Assembly (NCBI RefSeq): GCF_009730915.1
Contig: NC_052475.1
Coordinates: 28,395,016-28,459,015, forward strand
Origin: Dioscorea cayenensis subsp. rotundata
Lineage: Eukaryota; Streptophyta; Magnoliopsida; Dioscoreales; Dioscoreaceae
DNA: 64,000 nt
Direction: 5' to 3'
Positions 1-11,462 of this stretch are shown here, piece after piece. Positions within the stretch are counted from its first letter, which is position 1. Every line of letters begins with the position of its first letter. The notes beneath the pieces are model-generated. The model had not been told where the DNA came from. It was given only the letters and a program-made list of their open reading frames with translations, and did not search any database. Both the position numbers and the translations under genes were made by a program.

Positions 1-309
1 GTATTGTTGTGAGAAAAAAATTCAAACCTTTTGTCCTCCGCTTGCATTTTTGTGTCCTACAATTGATGTATCCAATAATTGACAAAATAAATTTTTATCT
101 TAAAATTAAACTTATTTATCAATCGAATAAGTTTAAGCTGGCCACAAACACTTATAAAATAAGCCTTCCAATATTAAGTAAATCTCTTTGGTACACAAAT
201 TATTCTGATAATACACACAAATAAAGTATTACACAATATTATAAAATAATCCACCCCTTGAACCTACTTAATAAACAAACAAACAATGAAAGCAAGCAAG
301 AATATATCA

Positions 310-1269
310 TCAAACCATAGGAGAACAAGAGGAAGTAGAAGGATCAAGCATAGCAGGAACCAAGAACTTCCTTCCTGTCAACCCTACAACATTATAACTC
401 CCTCCATTGCCTGTTTTATCCACCAACACCTCACCAGTGTACCCACTGAATGCCCCTTTCCCAAACACCCCTGAACAAGCAGCCACCACCTCCACCTCGC
501 CACCTTCCTCTCCTTGAAAGTACCCTCTCCCAAACGGATCAGTCACTGTTCCGGCAATCAACGTTGCCAAGTTTATCACCATCCCATCAACTCCTACGTC
601 TCCGTTTGGTGACACCAATGGAGTAGCCATTTGAGGTCCATACAAAGGTTGATGGAATGGCCATGCACATTGGCCCGGGCACTGGTTCACTGAGTTTCCA
701 ACCCATATATAAGCTTCTTTCTCGCCGGAGTATGAACTGTGATAACCACAGTGGCTCATGCAGAAGCCTTCTACGGCCACGTCCTCAGACGTCAAGACCA
801 GCATTATACCTTCTTTTGTTGTTTTAGCTCTCTTTGTTGTTAGTCTTTCTATTTGAGACTTGTTGAGGTGTTTACCTAGTGAGTAATGGATGTCTGTGGT
901 TTGTTCTGATATAAAGATGTGGGTTTTTGCTTTTCCTGCCATGGCTAACAAGTCATCCACTGTTTTCCACCACTGAGACAGTGTGGGGGCTCTGTTTGAT
1001 GTGTGGGGATGGTGGAAAGGAGTTAGGGAAAGTATGAAGTCAATGAGGATGGATTTTTGTGACGGTTTGAAGTTGCCATACCAGAGAATGGATATGGGGA
1101 TGTTGCCTTCGAGTAAAGGACCATTGTGGTATTTGAGAAGGTTAGGGGGTGGTTTGTAGAGAGAGTTTAGGGTTCTAGTCCCAAGACATATACTGAAAGA
1201 GCTTAGAAAGAGGAGAAGGAGAATAAGAAATGTGGTGGTTTTGGTTATAATATGAGAAGAAGTGGTCAT
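310..1269 (-). CDS. EXL: EXORDIUM-like / phosphate-induced protein 1 (PHI-1) family, secreted
   Basis: Intronless 319-aa protein of the Phi_1 (EXORDIUM) family. The family is known as extracellular, brassinosteroid- and sugar-responsive proteins that promote cell expansion; no enzyme activity is established. Seen: a hydrophobic N-terminal signal peptide (about residues 10-30, rich in L/F/S, ending near SICLG), then the family N-terminal block with YHNGPLLEGNIPISILWYG, a central FCMSHCGYHSS segment, the NQCPGQCAWPFHQPLYGPQ block and a GYTGEVLVDKTGNGGSYNVVG C-terminal block. Length matches the usual 300-330 aa. The ATG at 1269 is chosen because the signal peptide follows directly and a TATA box lies about 35 bp upstream. 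The neighbouring tRNA is 2 kb away, so the gene stands alone. I am sure of the family; which EXO/EXL member it is cannot be told. Confidence 0.93.
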   Translation of the reverse strand: MTTSSHIITKTTTFLILLLLFLSSFSICLGTRTLNSLYKPPPNLLKYHNGPLLEGNIPISILWYGNFKPSQKSILIDFILSLTPFHHPHTSNRAPTLSQWWKTVDDLLAMAGKAKTHIFISEQTTDIHYSLGKHLNKSQIERLTTKRAKTTKEGIMLVLTSEDVAVEGFCMSHCGYHSSYSGEKEAYIWVGNSVNQCPGQCAWPFHQPLYGPQMATPLVSPNGDVGVDGMVINLATLIAGTVTDPFGRGYFQGEEGGEVEVVAACSGVFGKGAFSGYTGEVLVDKTGNGGSYNVVGLTGRKFLVPAMLDPSTSSCSPMV

Positions 1270-1303
1270 TTTGGTGATGAGAGAAAATGGAAGGCAATGT
1301 GTG

Positions 1304-1311
1304 TATATATA
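1304..1311 (-). promoter_or_regulatory. TATA box of the EXORDIUM-like gene
   Basis: TATATATA reads on the minus strand about 35 bp before the ATG at 1269, followed by a short leader. The spacing implies that transcription starts only a few bases before the start codon, so the true 5' leader must be very short or another TATA is used. Confidence 0.55.
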
Positions 1312-2797
1312 GGGGAATTGGGTGCATGAACTAAGTGGAGAAGGTAAGCATACTTCTATTTTAGGGTTTATTTAGGGTCATTCAATACATTTGAGTGGAT
1401 TCCATGGGGAAGATAGAAGGGCATCTGACATCTCCTTCTTCTCTCACTCTCTCTTATATATTTTATTTTAGGGTACAATTGTTTGAGTGTAGTTGAATAT
1501 TGTGTTAAGATTAGGGTTGGTTAGTTTAAAAAGGTTATAGGGTTGCATGCATTTGTGGGCTAGGGTTCCTAGATGGTAAACATGTGAACTATGGAAGGAT
1601 GATGCTAAAGACCTTTTGGTTACTTGGATTTTTAGCAATGTCATGCCTTGGTTTAGTTTATTAAGTATGATTTCGGTGGAGGGTAACCCCTAAATTAAGG
1701 GTTGGTGACCCCCTCATATTTGAAGCCTGAAATAAAATTATTTCTAACATAAACCATTAACTTATATATATACACAATTAGAACCTAGCAAAAAAAATTT
1801 ATTAGTGTTACCCATCTTAAAAGAACAAATGTATTTTCCATTTATTGAAACTTTGAAATAGTACTTGTATTTGTTAATTGAATATTAATTAATTAATGTT
1901 ATCTTTTACGTCTCAATATGATGGGCTGGCTTAACAATTTGCTTCACTTCCAACTAGTTAGGAAACAATTTATCCAAAGCGTACACTTATAAAAGTAGTT
2001 ATTGTTTATGAGCATTATAATTGATTAAGTCATTAATTTGATTTTTTTATGTAAATATTAATTAGTTTATATGCTATGACTCTATCATGGACTTTGATTA
2101 CAGCTTTATAAAATTTTTACAAGTTATGATATTTGGACCATGATTAAATATTTAAACACATATTTGACCAAAAATAAAATAAAATTACAAAATTTTAAAA
2201 GAGATTAGTTTCAAAGGACCTTCTTAATTTTACTTTTAATTTAATTAAGAATTATTCTCTTGCTGGTGGATTGCTCCTCTGAAAAAGGACAAAAGGGATT
2301 ACATCAAAACTAAACTAATCAAAAGCATTTATTCCATTCTATCAATAAATGGTAGCATCTTGCCATGTTGATGTGAGTTCTTAACTTATCAATAAACATA
2401 GAGTTATTTGTTAATCATGATCTTAAAAAATTCACTCCATATTAATAATTGATAGATACTTAATTAGCTCCCAATTAACAAATTTAGCAGCAATACATGG
2501 AGTTATACTTTTGCGCAAGTTTGAATCTTTATTGACTCTGTTGATTAGCATGGTATAACAAAGGTTTTATATCATATTTTTTGCCAGTATGTGTGTCTCA
2601 ATTAAGTGTGATAGACTAGTAACATACTTAATTAATTAAAACATTTATCATTATTTAATTTGGCTAATTAGAAGCCTCTCATTGCCTTCGAATTTGGAAG
2701 CACTCAAGTGAGCCCAATGGCATAAAACATTTACCCTTTTCTTGAAAAGAAAAGGCATGGATGGTTAATAAACAATACATGGAACCAAGTACAAAGC
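1312..2797. other. Intergenic, no gene seen
   Basis: AT-rich upstream region of the EXORDIUM-like gene with stop codons in all frames. Apart from short A/T tracts and TTAATTAA-type motifs I see no coding or structured feature. Confidence 0.6.
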
Positions 2798-2811
2798 AAA
2801 AAATCTAGTAG

Positions 2812-2995
2812 TTTTTTTTTTCTTTTTTTTGATATTTTTTTTTAAAAGGTAGATAAATCACTTAAATTAAAGTAAAAGGTAGTACAGAGGAGACAACCAC
2901 TAGATGTGGTTTAAAACAAAACAAAACAAAAGAGATACAACAGAAAGTCAACAACCACAGGGGTAGAGGCCCCAGAGCCAGAAATCCTCAAGATT
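2812..2995 (-). mobile_element. Retroposed 3' fragment (LINE- or SINE-like) with target duplication
   Basis: A T-rich tract at 2812-2843 is a poly(A) tail on the minus strand. Behind it lies about 150 bp of higher-complexity sequence whose minus-strand end (GTACTACCTTTTACTTTAAT then GTGATTTATCTACC) resembles the 3' end of the LINE at 59.7 kb. The insert is bounded by near-identical 14-bp repeats, AAAAAATCTAGTAG (2798-2811) and AAAAAATCTATTAG (2996-3009), as expected for a target-primed insertion with one later substitution. No open frame remains. Confidence 0.65.
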
Positions 2996-3255
2996 AAAAA
3001 ATCTATTAGTGTTTCAAAAGTTTTCAACCTTATTTTCTCAAGATAAATAAATTGCTTGGTATTAAATTTTGTGTAGTGAAGACCATTTTTTTCGGGTATA
3101 ATAAGCTGAGCTATTATGATATTATCAAAATATTAATTATTATGACTGCTAGCTAATAACCCTAAAATATGATAATGGTATGAGAGTGGGGCTAAATAAA
3201 TAAATAAATTATTTTAATTGGTTTTTATTATTTAAATAATGCACTGAACCATGAA

Positions 3256-3327
3256 GCCGTCCTAGCTCAGTGGTAGAGCGCGTGGCTTTTAACCACGTGG
3301 TCGTGGGTTCGATCCCCACGGACGGCG
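3256..3327 (+). tRNA. trnK-UUU: tRNA-Lys (anticodon UUU)
   Basis: A full cloverleaf folds: 7-bp acceptor stem GCCGTCC/GGACGGC, D arm GCTC...GAGC, anticodon stem CGTGG/CCACG with loop CTTTTAA (anticodon TTT at 3288-3290), variable loop TGGTC, and T arm GTGGG-TTCGATC-CCCAC. The discriminator base is G at 3327 and no CCA is encoded, as in nuclear genes. It has no intron. The internal A and B boxes (GGTTCGATC) are intact, so it should be transcribed by RNA polymerase III. The D-loop is one base shorter than in many plant tRNA-Lys copies, which does not break the fold. Confidence 0.95.
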
Positions 3328-3331
3328 AATG

Positions 3332-3339
3332 TTTTTTTT
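3332..3339 (+). terminator. RNA polymerase III T-run terminator of tRNA-Lys
   Basis: Eight consecutive T residues start five bases after the tRNA discriminator base, the standard Pol III stop signal. Confidence 0.85.
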
Positions 3340-5074
3340 ATATGTATCATCATCCTATTTACTTGTGATTTAATTAATTAAAATGGAACACTAATAGTCT
3401 TAATTCCTTGAAAATCGTCCAATAATGTATATATATATATATATTTTTTAAATATTTATATAAATAATTTGTAAACATGCATTGCTGGATATGTCATATG
3501 TGATCCAGAAATAAAAATTTCAGAATGAGGTAGAAAGAGAGCATTCAATTTCATACAGTACCTAAGTGCTGCTACTTGTCATCAATCTCATCACCCCCAT
3601 TAATTTCATGTAACACCTGTGCCCCCGTTTTATCATGAAAAAACAACAAAAAATCATGAGGTTTTCTCTTGACAACACACCACACAATGGACGATAGGAA
3701 TTTTATTCCCCAAAAAAAATTCCCAAGTAACATCACCTAAAAAAACAAATGACACTTGTTGAACTTTGCATGGGATGTGTGTAATATATACATGATAAAA
3801 AGTTTAAAATATTAAAAATAATGTATATTTTCTCGTGTTTCAAAATTATATTGACTTTTCTCTTATCAACCTTGTCTTAACTTATTAATACCGAATTTTT
3901 CTATAAATTATTAATTTAAAAAAATAAAATAAAATTTTATTTTTCAAACAAAACAAGAGTCCATGTACTAATTAAATTGAAAATATATTTTCTATAGATA
4001 TTCATAGATAAAAACTTTATGAAATGTCCATTATCAGCTGTTAGATTTTCGATCCAATGTCAACATTAATAAACAGTATCTACTACAGTAGTTATTGTTG
4101 TTCATCAATGTCGATCGTTGGATCATGATCCATATTGATAATTGGATGTCCATAAAAGAATGGTCCTCCACATAATTTGCTCTCCAGTCTCTCCAATCCA
4201 CACACTTTGCATTTCAAGAAAAAAAAAACTTTTCACTTTTAAGAATGAGATTTGTATTTTATATGGCCGTCATTGTCTCTTATAGTGCAAGTCATTGCCA
4301 ACAGTTAGATAGGCTGTCTTTTTTTTTATGGTGTTTGGGCGACAACGTGCAAAGAAATAGATGCCTCAATATCAACAAGCATAGAAAGAGTGCCAAGTTC
4401 ATGCTGTAAATGAATTTATAATAATTAGATAAATAAATAGTTTATTCTTAAAACTTTTATTTTTTAACCATGTGAAATATAGGAAAACACGCAAATATAT
4501 CTGACTGAAATCAAGTCATGGTAAAAACACTTCCGCTCCCGACTAAAGCCAAATATGGCTTGCTCAAGCTCGGATCTATCACATTCTTAGTTATAGCATT
4601 AAAATATAAAATATTCTTCACAGTACTTAATATTTTATTTTAATAAATCACACAGATGAGATGAGATGAGATGAGATGAGATTTTTTTCCCACCATTTTT
4701 GTGAAAAAAATCATCCAAGTAAAAAAGGCACGGGAGGGTTGGTTAGTGCGTGGCCATTGGGTCCGAGCCAAGTTGGCGCACTAAAAGAGAATCCATGTGG
4801 TCCTAATCAATGCCAAGGCCACATAAGTCCCAAAATATTAAGTACGTGGGTCCCATCAGCGTACCAACCCCACCGAAATCGAACCGCGTTCACGTTCAAC
4901 GCGCCACCACTCATAACGACATGCGGACCCACTTTCCAACTTCAACCAAGCCACCCACGAAAACACAGCCCAAACCTGTCCTTATGGTCCCCACTATTTA
5001 CTTTTTTTTTTTTTATTTATTTAGGAAACTGGAAATGTGAGAAAAATCAGACGAATTAGCCATGAATTGCCAAT
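3340..5074. other. Intergenic, no gene seen; ATGAG pentanucleotide repeat
   Basis: AT-rich. It contains (TA)n at 3429-3444 and a short pentanucleotide array (ATGAG units, 4655-4682). The stretch 4735-4990 is less AT-rich and open in some frames, but has no recognisable protein and no codon bias. Confidence 0.55.
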
Positions 5075-5262
5075 GACCATTTAGTTTATTGATATTGGGT
5101 CCTTTATGTAGAGTGTTTATTTCGAGTATTGAGCATGGCTCCCCAAGTTCGATCATTATCTCGTATAAGGTAAAAGCACGGTTCGATGGTGAGCGTGGCT
5201 CCCCCACATGTTCGTCATTGGGTTTCGGCACTTGTCACATTTCTAAAAAAAAAATAAAATTA
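5075..5262 (+). mobile_element. SINE, copy 1 of a family with three copies in the window
   Basis: About 165 bp followed by an A-rich tail (from 5244). Seen motifs: GATATTGGGTCCTTTATGTAG near the head, AAGTTCGATCAT as a B-box-like sequence, GAGCATGGCTCCCC, and GGCACTTGTCAC just before the tail. The minus-strand copy at 20752-20942 has the same ordered blocks (TATCGGGTCCTTTGCGTAGA, AGATCGAACC, TTGAGCCTTGCTCCCC, GGTGCTTGTCACC, A-rich tail). A tRNA-like A/B-box layout and tail on the same side indicate a SINE. No clear target duplication is seen. Confidence 0.7.
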
Positions 5263-7749
5263 TTATTATTTTTTTAAAAATATTTTTGAACTTAAAGAAT
5301 TCCACTTAGCATCTAAATTTTTTTTGTTTTTTTATTTTTTTATTTTATTTTTTTGACAAATTAACACCATAAAAACTAGAAATGATATATCATTTTTCTC
5401 TCTTTTAAAGAATTGACATTTTTTCTATTTTCTCATTTCTATATCACTTCCTTAAAATGAACACTTTTATTGAAATGGTTTGAAATAATGCAATGAGGAA
5501 GTGAGAAAAATGGCTCTCTAAATTAAAAATAAGTGATATTACTTCTATTGTTCATTTATAAAAAATAAAAACAATTTGAGAGTTAGGAGGGGGTTAGATT
5601 TTAAAAAACATCTGACTTCTCTCTATTTCAGTAATTTACTAAAATGGGTTTAATTTAAACTCTAGTTTAATATAAAACAATATCAAAAATGAGAAAAGTT
5701 GGCTCATTTCCCATGAAATGAATGTCCACTAATCCAAACTCATCTCAGTGCTGGCTGAGCACCGCCACACAAGGAATTCATCTATTAGCATCACCGTCTT
5801 CTACTTGAGCATATGCATTCATTGATATATGTATATGTTATAAATTTAATTTGATTTTAATGCATGTGTTTTTTTATTTTTGAATTTCACACTATTTGAC
5901 TCATAGGATTAGTAAAAGAATTAACTCACATAATTCATCATGTGTTTAACTAATTTATACATTGAAGAAAAAAAAAACATATAATGGAGTATTAAACAAT
6001 GGGGTAATATGTAAACATCACCATCATCATCTCAAAATATTCTTCTCGATGTTCGTTGCTATTAATAGTAACATAATAAAATATTAATAGTCAAAGTAAA
6101 CTACTTTATATTTATGTATTTTAAATTTTTAATGAATAGAGATCGGATTTGGTTCCGAGTCCAATGAGAGCATACGGTGGCTGTCTGAAAACATGACATC
6201 TCTTATTGATGGGTTCTTTTAGCGGTTTCTTTTCCTGGTTCATATATAATTGAACTCATGTTATATCTCAAGGTCCATTCACATACGGGGTTTATATATA
6301 ATTAAACTCCTATATCTCAAGATCCATTCACATAGACACGCTGATACGACAATAGAAAACTATCAATTGAGTCCTAAAAAAACTCGTAATATAATATGGT
6401 ATATATTCACAATTGTTAGATTCATTTCATTCTATGTCTTTTAAAATTTACTAATTTATCATGTATTTTAAAAACCTTATTTGATTCACAGTAATAATAT
6501 ATTATTAACTAATGAGATTATTATGATAATAAAGTTAACAAAGTTACATATATGTGGTAACAATTTGGTATAATTATATTTGATTAGCAGCCATATTGCT
6601 AGTAATGTTTTATTATTATATTTGATTAATCATAATATTCAAAATACTTATTAATTCAAAATTTTGAATAAATTTATAATAGAAATAGGACATTACAATT
6701 TAAAGTATAAAGTAAACTCAATATATGTCAACTAGTCAATGCATATAATTATTAAAATATGAATAAAATAAGTAATAAAATTTGTATATTATTAAATTAT
6801 GAATGAAAATTTAACCATCCATTCATGGCCAAATATATTCAATAGAATATTTAATGCAAAAATTTATCTATAAACATAAAACAAAAAGTAAAGGCTCCTT
6901 GAAAACATCTATTGATCGAGGGCAAAATTGTCAAAACATTGTAAGAACAAGATAAAAATTGTAATGACCAAGGCAAAACCGTGTATTTTAAAATGGTAAT
7001 CAATCACTGCTCCCCTTTTTTTTATTAAAAATTATATTTTAAGAATAATAACAAAATTGTCTAAAAAAATTAGTTTTAATTACTATCGTTTGATAATCCA
7101 AGGTTGACATTTATTTTGGTGATAATGTTATTATAAAATTTTTTATAACATTTCATTGTTAGTAATCTCATATTACCATCAAAATACTAGTGCCACAGTT
7201 CTAAAACGTGATAATTTTTTAAATTATTGTATAATGGTAATGTGAAAACATTACTGTAAATTAAAAACACTAAAGGTAAATTTTGCTTCTCATAAATTTA
7301 ATATTTTTAAAAATATTTATAAAAATCAAATAAAAGTACAATAAGCACTAAATAACTTCAACTAAAATCCCTTGTGGCCCCCCTGCAACCTAACCTAGCC
7401 ACAAGCCTATGAGGTACCAAAAATTTATTTATTTATTTTTATAAATGTAGATAAGTCACTTTCCTTGACTATTATTATATCGGAGAGTTAAATTCACTTA
7501 TAAAAAAAATGAGTTACCACTCTTCTAGATGTGATATATTTGAGATATAGTAATTATATTTACTCTCATTTATCTCTGATTAATCTCAAAATTAATTATA
7601 TGACTTCGGATTTAAAGAGATTTAAGTTACAAGACCCATAATAATCTTATAGCATGTTAATAAGTTAATTCTCTCGTTACAAATGTTACCAGGAATGGAC
7701 AATTCATTCTTAACAATTGTTTTTTATGCATCAATACTAATTTTTTTTA
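5263..7749. other. Intergenic, no gene seen; 52-bp tandem duplication at 6243-6334
   Basis: AT-rich with no coding potential. At 6243 and 6295 a unit of about 40 bp starting TATATAATT(G/A)AACTC and ending TCCATTCACATA is repeated with a 52-bp period. The rest is simple AT sequence. Confidence 0.55.
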
Positions 7750-7805
7750 GGGAAAATTACTGTTTACCCCTCGATAATTTCAAAACTTCCCAAACAGCCC
7801 CTGTG
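7750..7805 (+). mobile_element. Terminus shared with the 44.45-kb mobile element
   Basis: GGGAAAATTACTGTTTACCC followed by CTCGATAATTTC, AAAACTTCCC and AGCCCC matches, with few differences, the sequence starting at 44450 (GGGAAAATTACTGTTCACCC, CTCGTAATTTTC, AAAACTTCCC, ACCCCC). The GGGAAAATTAC start is typical of plant DNA-transposon ends. The similarity stops after about 55 bp and I find no matching second end nearby, so this is a solo or deleted end of the same family. Confidence 0.55.
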
Positions 7806-8019
7806 AGAATCTGTGCATTTCACTATATTTTGACTTCTCTTAGTTTAATGGTGGATTGTGTGGTCTCATCTCATATTTGTTCTAACATGTTTTTAGGTTT
7901 TTTTATTTTTTATTTTTATGATAATTTTTAATTAAGGGATAATTTGCATTGGTCTTTCTACTTTCAGTAAAACCGTAGTTTATCAATTTTTTTTTAAAAA
8001 ACAAATCAGCCAAGGCAAC

Positions 8020-8043
8020 ATAATAATAATAATAATAATAATA

Positions 8044-8079
<36 letters not shown>
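8020..8079. repeat. (TAA)n-(TTA)n palindromic microsatellite
   Basis: A run of TAA units changes at its centre into TTA units, making a nearly perfect 55-60 bp AT-only inverted repeat that could extrude as a hairpin. Confidence 0.9.
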
Positions 8080-8080
<1 letters not shown>

Positions 8081-9450
8081 CCATTAGAAGATATGTTACT
8101 TTTTAATCATAAATTTAAATTGTTATGTTATAAAATTATTTATTATTTATTTTTAACAAATACAACAACTGCATTTTATTACATGCAAAAACACAATTTG
8201 CATTTCAATCTAGTGGCCTGTCATGTTAGACCTTAGCTTTATAAATAATACAAAACACATAAGATATAAAGTTTTAAAAAGATGGCAGATATAAATTTAG
8301 AAAATTATTTTTAAAAAATATAATTTGTAGAGATTATTGATAAAATAAAATTATATTTTACTTATACGCTATTGTGACCAGATTTTAATATCAATAATTC
8401 AGATATATTTTAAAAAAAAATCAGATCTACCTTTATAACTAAACTAAAATACAATTGTGAAATAATTTATCAAATTTTTAGATAGGCATTTTTCAAGAAG
8501 TAATATCATAACAATATAAATAATATCAAAAGACTTACAGAAATGTGAATCATTTAAAAAGTCTTTAATTCAAAATTTGTTGGAAGCAATAATAATAACG
8601 GGTTGCATGTTGTATATGCGGGCTCACAGTCTAAACCCTTCATTCCCAATCCGTGTACACGATTTGATGTATATACACTTGTTATTTTTAACATATATAT
8701 AAATTTTTAGAATGTCCGCAGGTAAGCACAGTGTTAATTATGGTGCTACAGTGATACATAACAAAGAGTTAATTTGGTTGATTAGTTTAGTTTTGGGTTT
8801 TGAGTTTTTAAAAGTTTGTTGTAAGTCTAGTAGTAATAGGGTTGGGCGGTTCAGATTTGTTCAGTTACTATGCACAAATTTATTGAACTGTTTAGACCAA
8901 ATTACTAAGTTTGCTGTAAGTCTAATAGAAATAGGGTTGGACGGTGATACTATTTATAAACACAGGCATACTATTCATCTAATAGTGATGAACAATTAAA
9001 TTATTTAACGGTTAATAGCAATGTTGGTCGATTTCAATTGTGCGAACGTGCTTAGATGATTGAAGCTCAAATTTTTATATATATATTTTAATTTTTGAAC
9101 AAAAGACAAGCGCCCCTCAATGGATTGTCAAAGAATGGACAATCCCAGTATTGGCTTGTTTGACATTTTCATTTCCACTCAAACAATGTACTCCAAACAA
9201 AGAAACAGAAAACCGTTAGGTTAAAAGTTTACCGCCTGAACAAACATAAGAAGAAAATCGTACTTCAATAGAAAACCCACTGCGGAGGTTTTCCACGCTG
9301 TAAATCACTTACGTGGGTGGTTGAAACTCAACAGAACCAATGAAATTTAACATAAAAATAAAAAAACACCCAAAAAGATGCACAACTTTTTTTTTGGTCA
9401 TTCTCCAATAAATTAACATCTCTTCCTTTCTTTCCTACCCTTCTTCCCAT
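8080..9450. other. Intergenic, no gene seen
   Basis: AT-rich. The 8712-8999 stretch is open for 95 codons but its composition is non-coding, with internal near-repeats (GTAAGTCTA-TAG then ATAGGGTTGG(G/A)CGGT, at about 8820 and 8915). The last few hundred bases hold the SnRK2 promoter; no clear TATA box was picked out. Confidence 0.5.
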
Positions 9451-9480
9451 TCTCTCTCTCTCTCTCTCTCACACACACAC
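9451..9480. repeat. (CT)n(AC)n in the SnRK2 5' region
   Basis: Ten CT units followed by five AC units. Pyrimidine tracts of this kind are common near plant transcription starts, so this may mark the core promoter or leader of the downstream kinase gene. Confidence 0.85.
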
Positions 9481-9521
9481 TTCCAACATAAGAAAGAAAA
9501 CAAAGATATTGGTTCTGGAGC

Positions 9522-9557
9522 ATGACCAAAACAAATCCATTGTGGGACTTCTCCTGA
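9522..9557 (+). CDS. Upstream ORF (11 aa) in the SnRK2 leader
   Basis: ATG at 9522 opens 11 codons ([11 protein letters not shown]) and stops at TGA 9555-9557, 46 bp before the kinase ATG at 9604. If the leader starts near the CT/AC tract, this uORF lies inside the mRNA and could lower translation of the kinase. Its context GAGCATGA is moderate (purine at -3). Transcript start is inferred, not shown. Confidence 0.4.
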   Translation: MTKTNPLWDFS

Positions 9558-9603
9558 TCACCACTTCCTCTTCTTAATTTCCATCTCAATTTGGATCAGA
9601 ATC

Positions 9604-11462
9604 ATGGACCGTTATGAAGTGATCAAAGATATTGGTTCTGGGAATTTTGGGGTGGCAAAGCTTGTCAGAGATGTCAACACTAATGAGTTTTTTGCAGTCA
9701 AGTTTATCGAGAGAGGAGAAAAGGTTCTTTAATTCTCTTTTTTTTTTTTTTTCTTTTTCTTTTATCTTTTCAAGAAAATGGATGAGCAGTTCTAGCTTTT
9801 CCTTTTTTTTATTTATATATTTATATATTTTCTGATGAACAGATTGATGAGAATGTTCAAAGGGAAATCATGAATCACAGTTTACTGAAGCATCCAAATA
9901 TTGTGAAATTCAAGGAGGTAATTAATTTTATTTTCTGTTTCTTTGATTGAAAGAACTATGTTTGGTATATGTCTGATTGAGTCTGTGATTCAGGTCTTGC
10001 TAACAAGCACACATCTTGCCATTGTCATGGAGTATGCTGCTGGTGGTGAGCTCTTTGAGAGGATATGCAATGCAGGGAGATTCAGTGAGGATGAGGTGAT
10101 AATAAAAATTATATTTATGCTCATTTACTAATCTGTTTCTCTCCATGTTTAATGAGACGACAGTCATCCATCTTGCACTGCAGTAAAAACCACGTTAATT
10201 AAATGATCTGGGATTTTTTTTTTTTTAAACTAATTTCTTGAACTTGAATTATCCAACAGGCAAGGTTCTTCTTTCAACAACTGATATCAGGAGTCAGCTA
10301 TTGCCATTCTATGGTACCAATTATTGCACTAATTAAAGACATGTCTGAATTTCTGAAGTTCTAATGCCCACCTATTTCCTCTTTCTTCAGCAAATATGTC
10401 ACAGAGATCTCAAGCTTGAAAACACTCTATTGGATGGCAGCCCAGCACCTCGCCTTAAGATTTGTGACTTTGGTTATTCCAAGGTGTTCTATTCCATCCT
10501 CAACTAATGTCTCATTCTTTTTCTGCAGATAAAAATAAATGATCATCAATTAGTGTTACTCATCTTTGCATTTTACAGTCAGCAGTATTCCATTCACAAC
10601 CAAAATCAACAGTAGGCACTCCTGCTTACATTGCTCCAGAGGTTTTATCCAAAAAGGAATACGATGGAAAGGTAACTTGTTTTTCTTTTCATTGTCTACA
10701 AATTCACTATTTCATTGCTTATGGGGACAATAGATTGCAGATGTCTGGTCATGTGGTGTCACACTGTATGTGATGTTGGTTGGTGCTTATCCATTTGAGG
10801 ACCCAGATGATCCAAGGAACTTCAGAAAGACAATTGAAGTGAGTATAGTTCTTTATATATACATATATATATGGATGTATGTATGTATAATATAGTTCAT
10901 ATTTAATCTAATTCTTCGAAGTTTAAAGATACATGATTGTGTTTGTGCAGCGAATACTTAGTGTCCAGTACACTATACCTGATTACGTGCGGATATCAGC
11001 AGAATGCAAACATCTCTTATCCCGGATATTTGTAGCCAATCCTGAACAGGTCTTACAGCTTCTTAACATGCTATAGAACTTCTTACTAAAAAAAAACATG
11101 CTATATATAGAACTTCCTGAAATCTATTGAAACTCTGTTTTTCAGTCACATTACAATTGTTGCTTTGATTGCAGAGGATAACTATTCAGGATATAAAGAA
11201 CCATCCTTGGTTTGTGAAGAACCTGCCGATTGAGCTGACTGATGAGTATCAAGCCAACGTGAGGAGTATTGATGCAAATACTCCGTCTCAGAGCATGGAA
11301 GAGATTATGTCCATCTTGCAGGAGGCGAGAAAGCCCGGAGATGTTCAAAGATCAGATATCGGTGGCTTAGTTGATGGCAGTACAGAGCTTGATGATATGG
11401 ATGATGATTTAGAGCTTGATGAAGATGTTGACACAAGTGGAGACTTTGTATGTGCACTGTAA
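9604..11462 (+). CDS. SAPK2: SnRK2 protein kinase, subclass II (SAPK1/SAPK2-like)
   Basis: Serine/threonine kinase of the SnRK2 family, activated by osmotic stress and, for this subclass, weakly by ABA. Exons: 9604-9723, 9843-9917, 9994-10095, 10260-10313, 10391-10483, 10579-10671, 10734-10838, 10951-11049, 11175-11462; all introns GT-AG and all in phase 0; 342 aa. Seen: glycine loop [14 protein letters not shown] lysine K33, catalytic loop HRDLKLEN (D123), DFG at 143-145, activation loop [12 protein letters not shown] with the conserved serine at 158, APE at 167-169. After the kinase domain comes the SnRK2 box (ELTDEYQ...[16 protein letters not shown]) and an acidic Asp-rich tail ending SGDFVCAL, the ending I know from rice SAPK1/2 rather than the ...GEIVYAM of subclass III. 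The first intron follows codon 40, as in other SnRK2 genes. A uORF precedes the start. Confidence 0.95.

Noticed and set aside
4676-5059. 127-codon open frame
   Set aside because: Composition is ordinary intergenic, there are no motifs, and part of it overlaps simple T-rich sequence.
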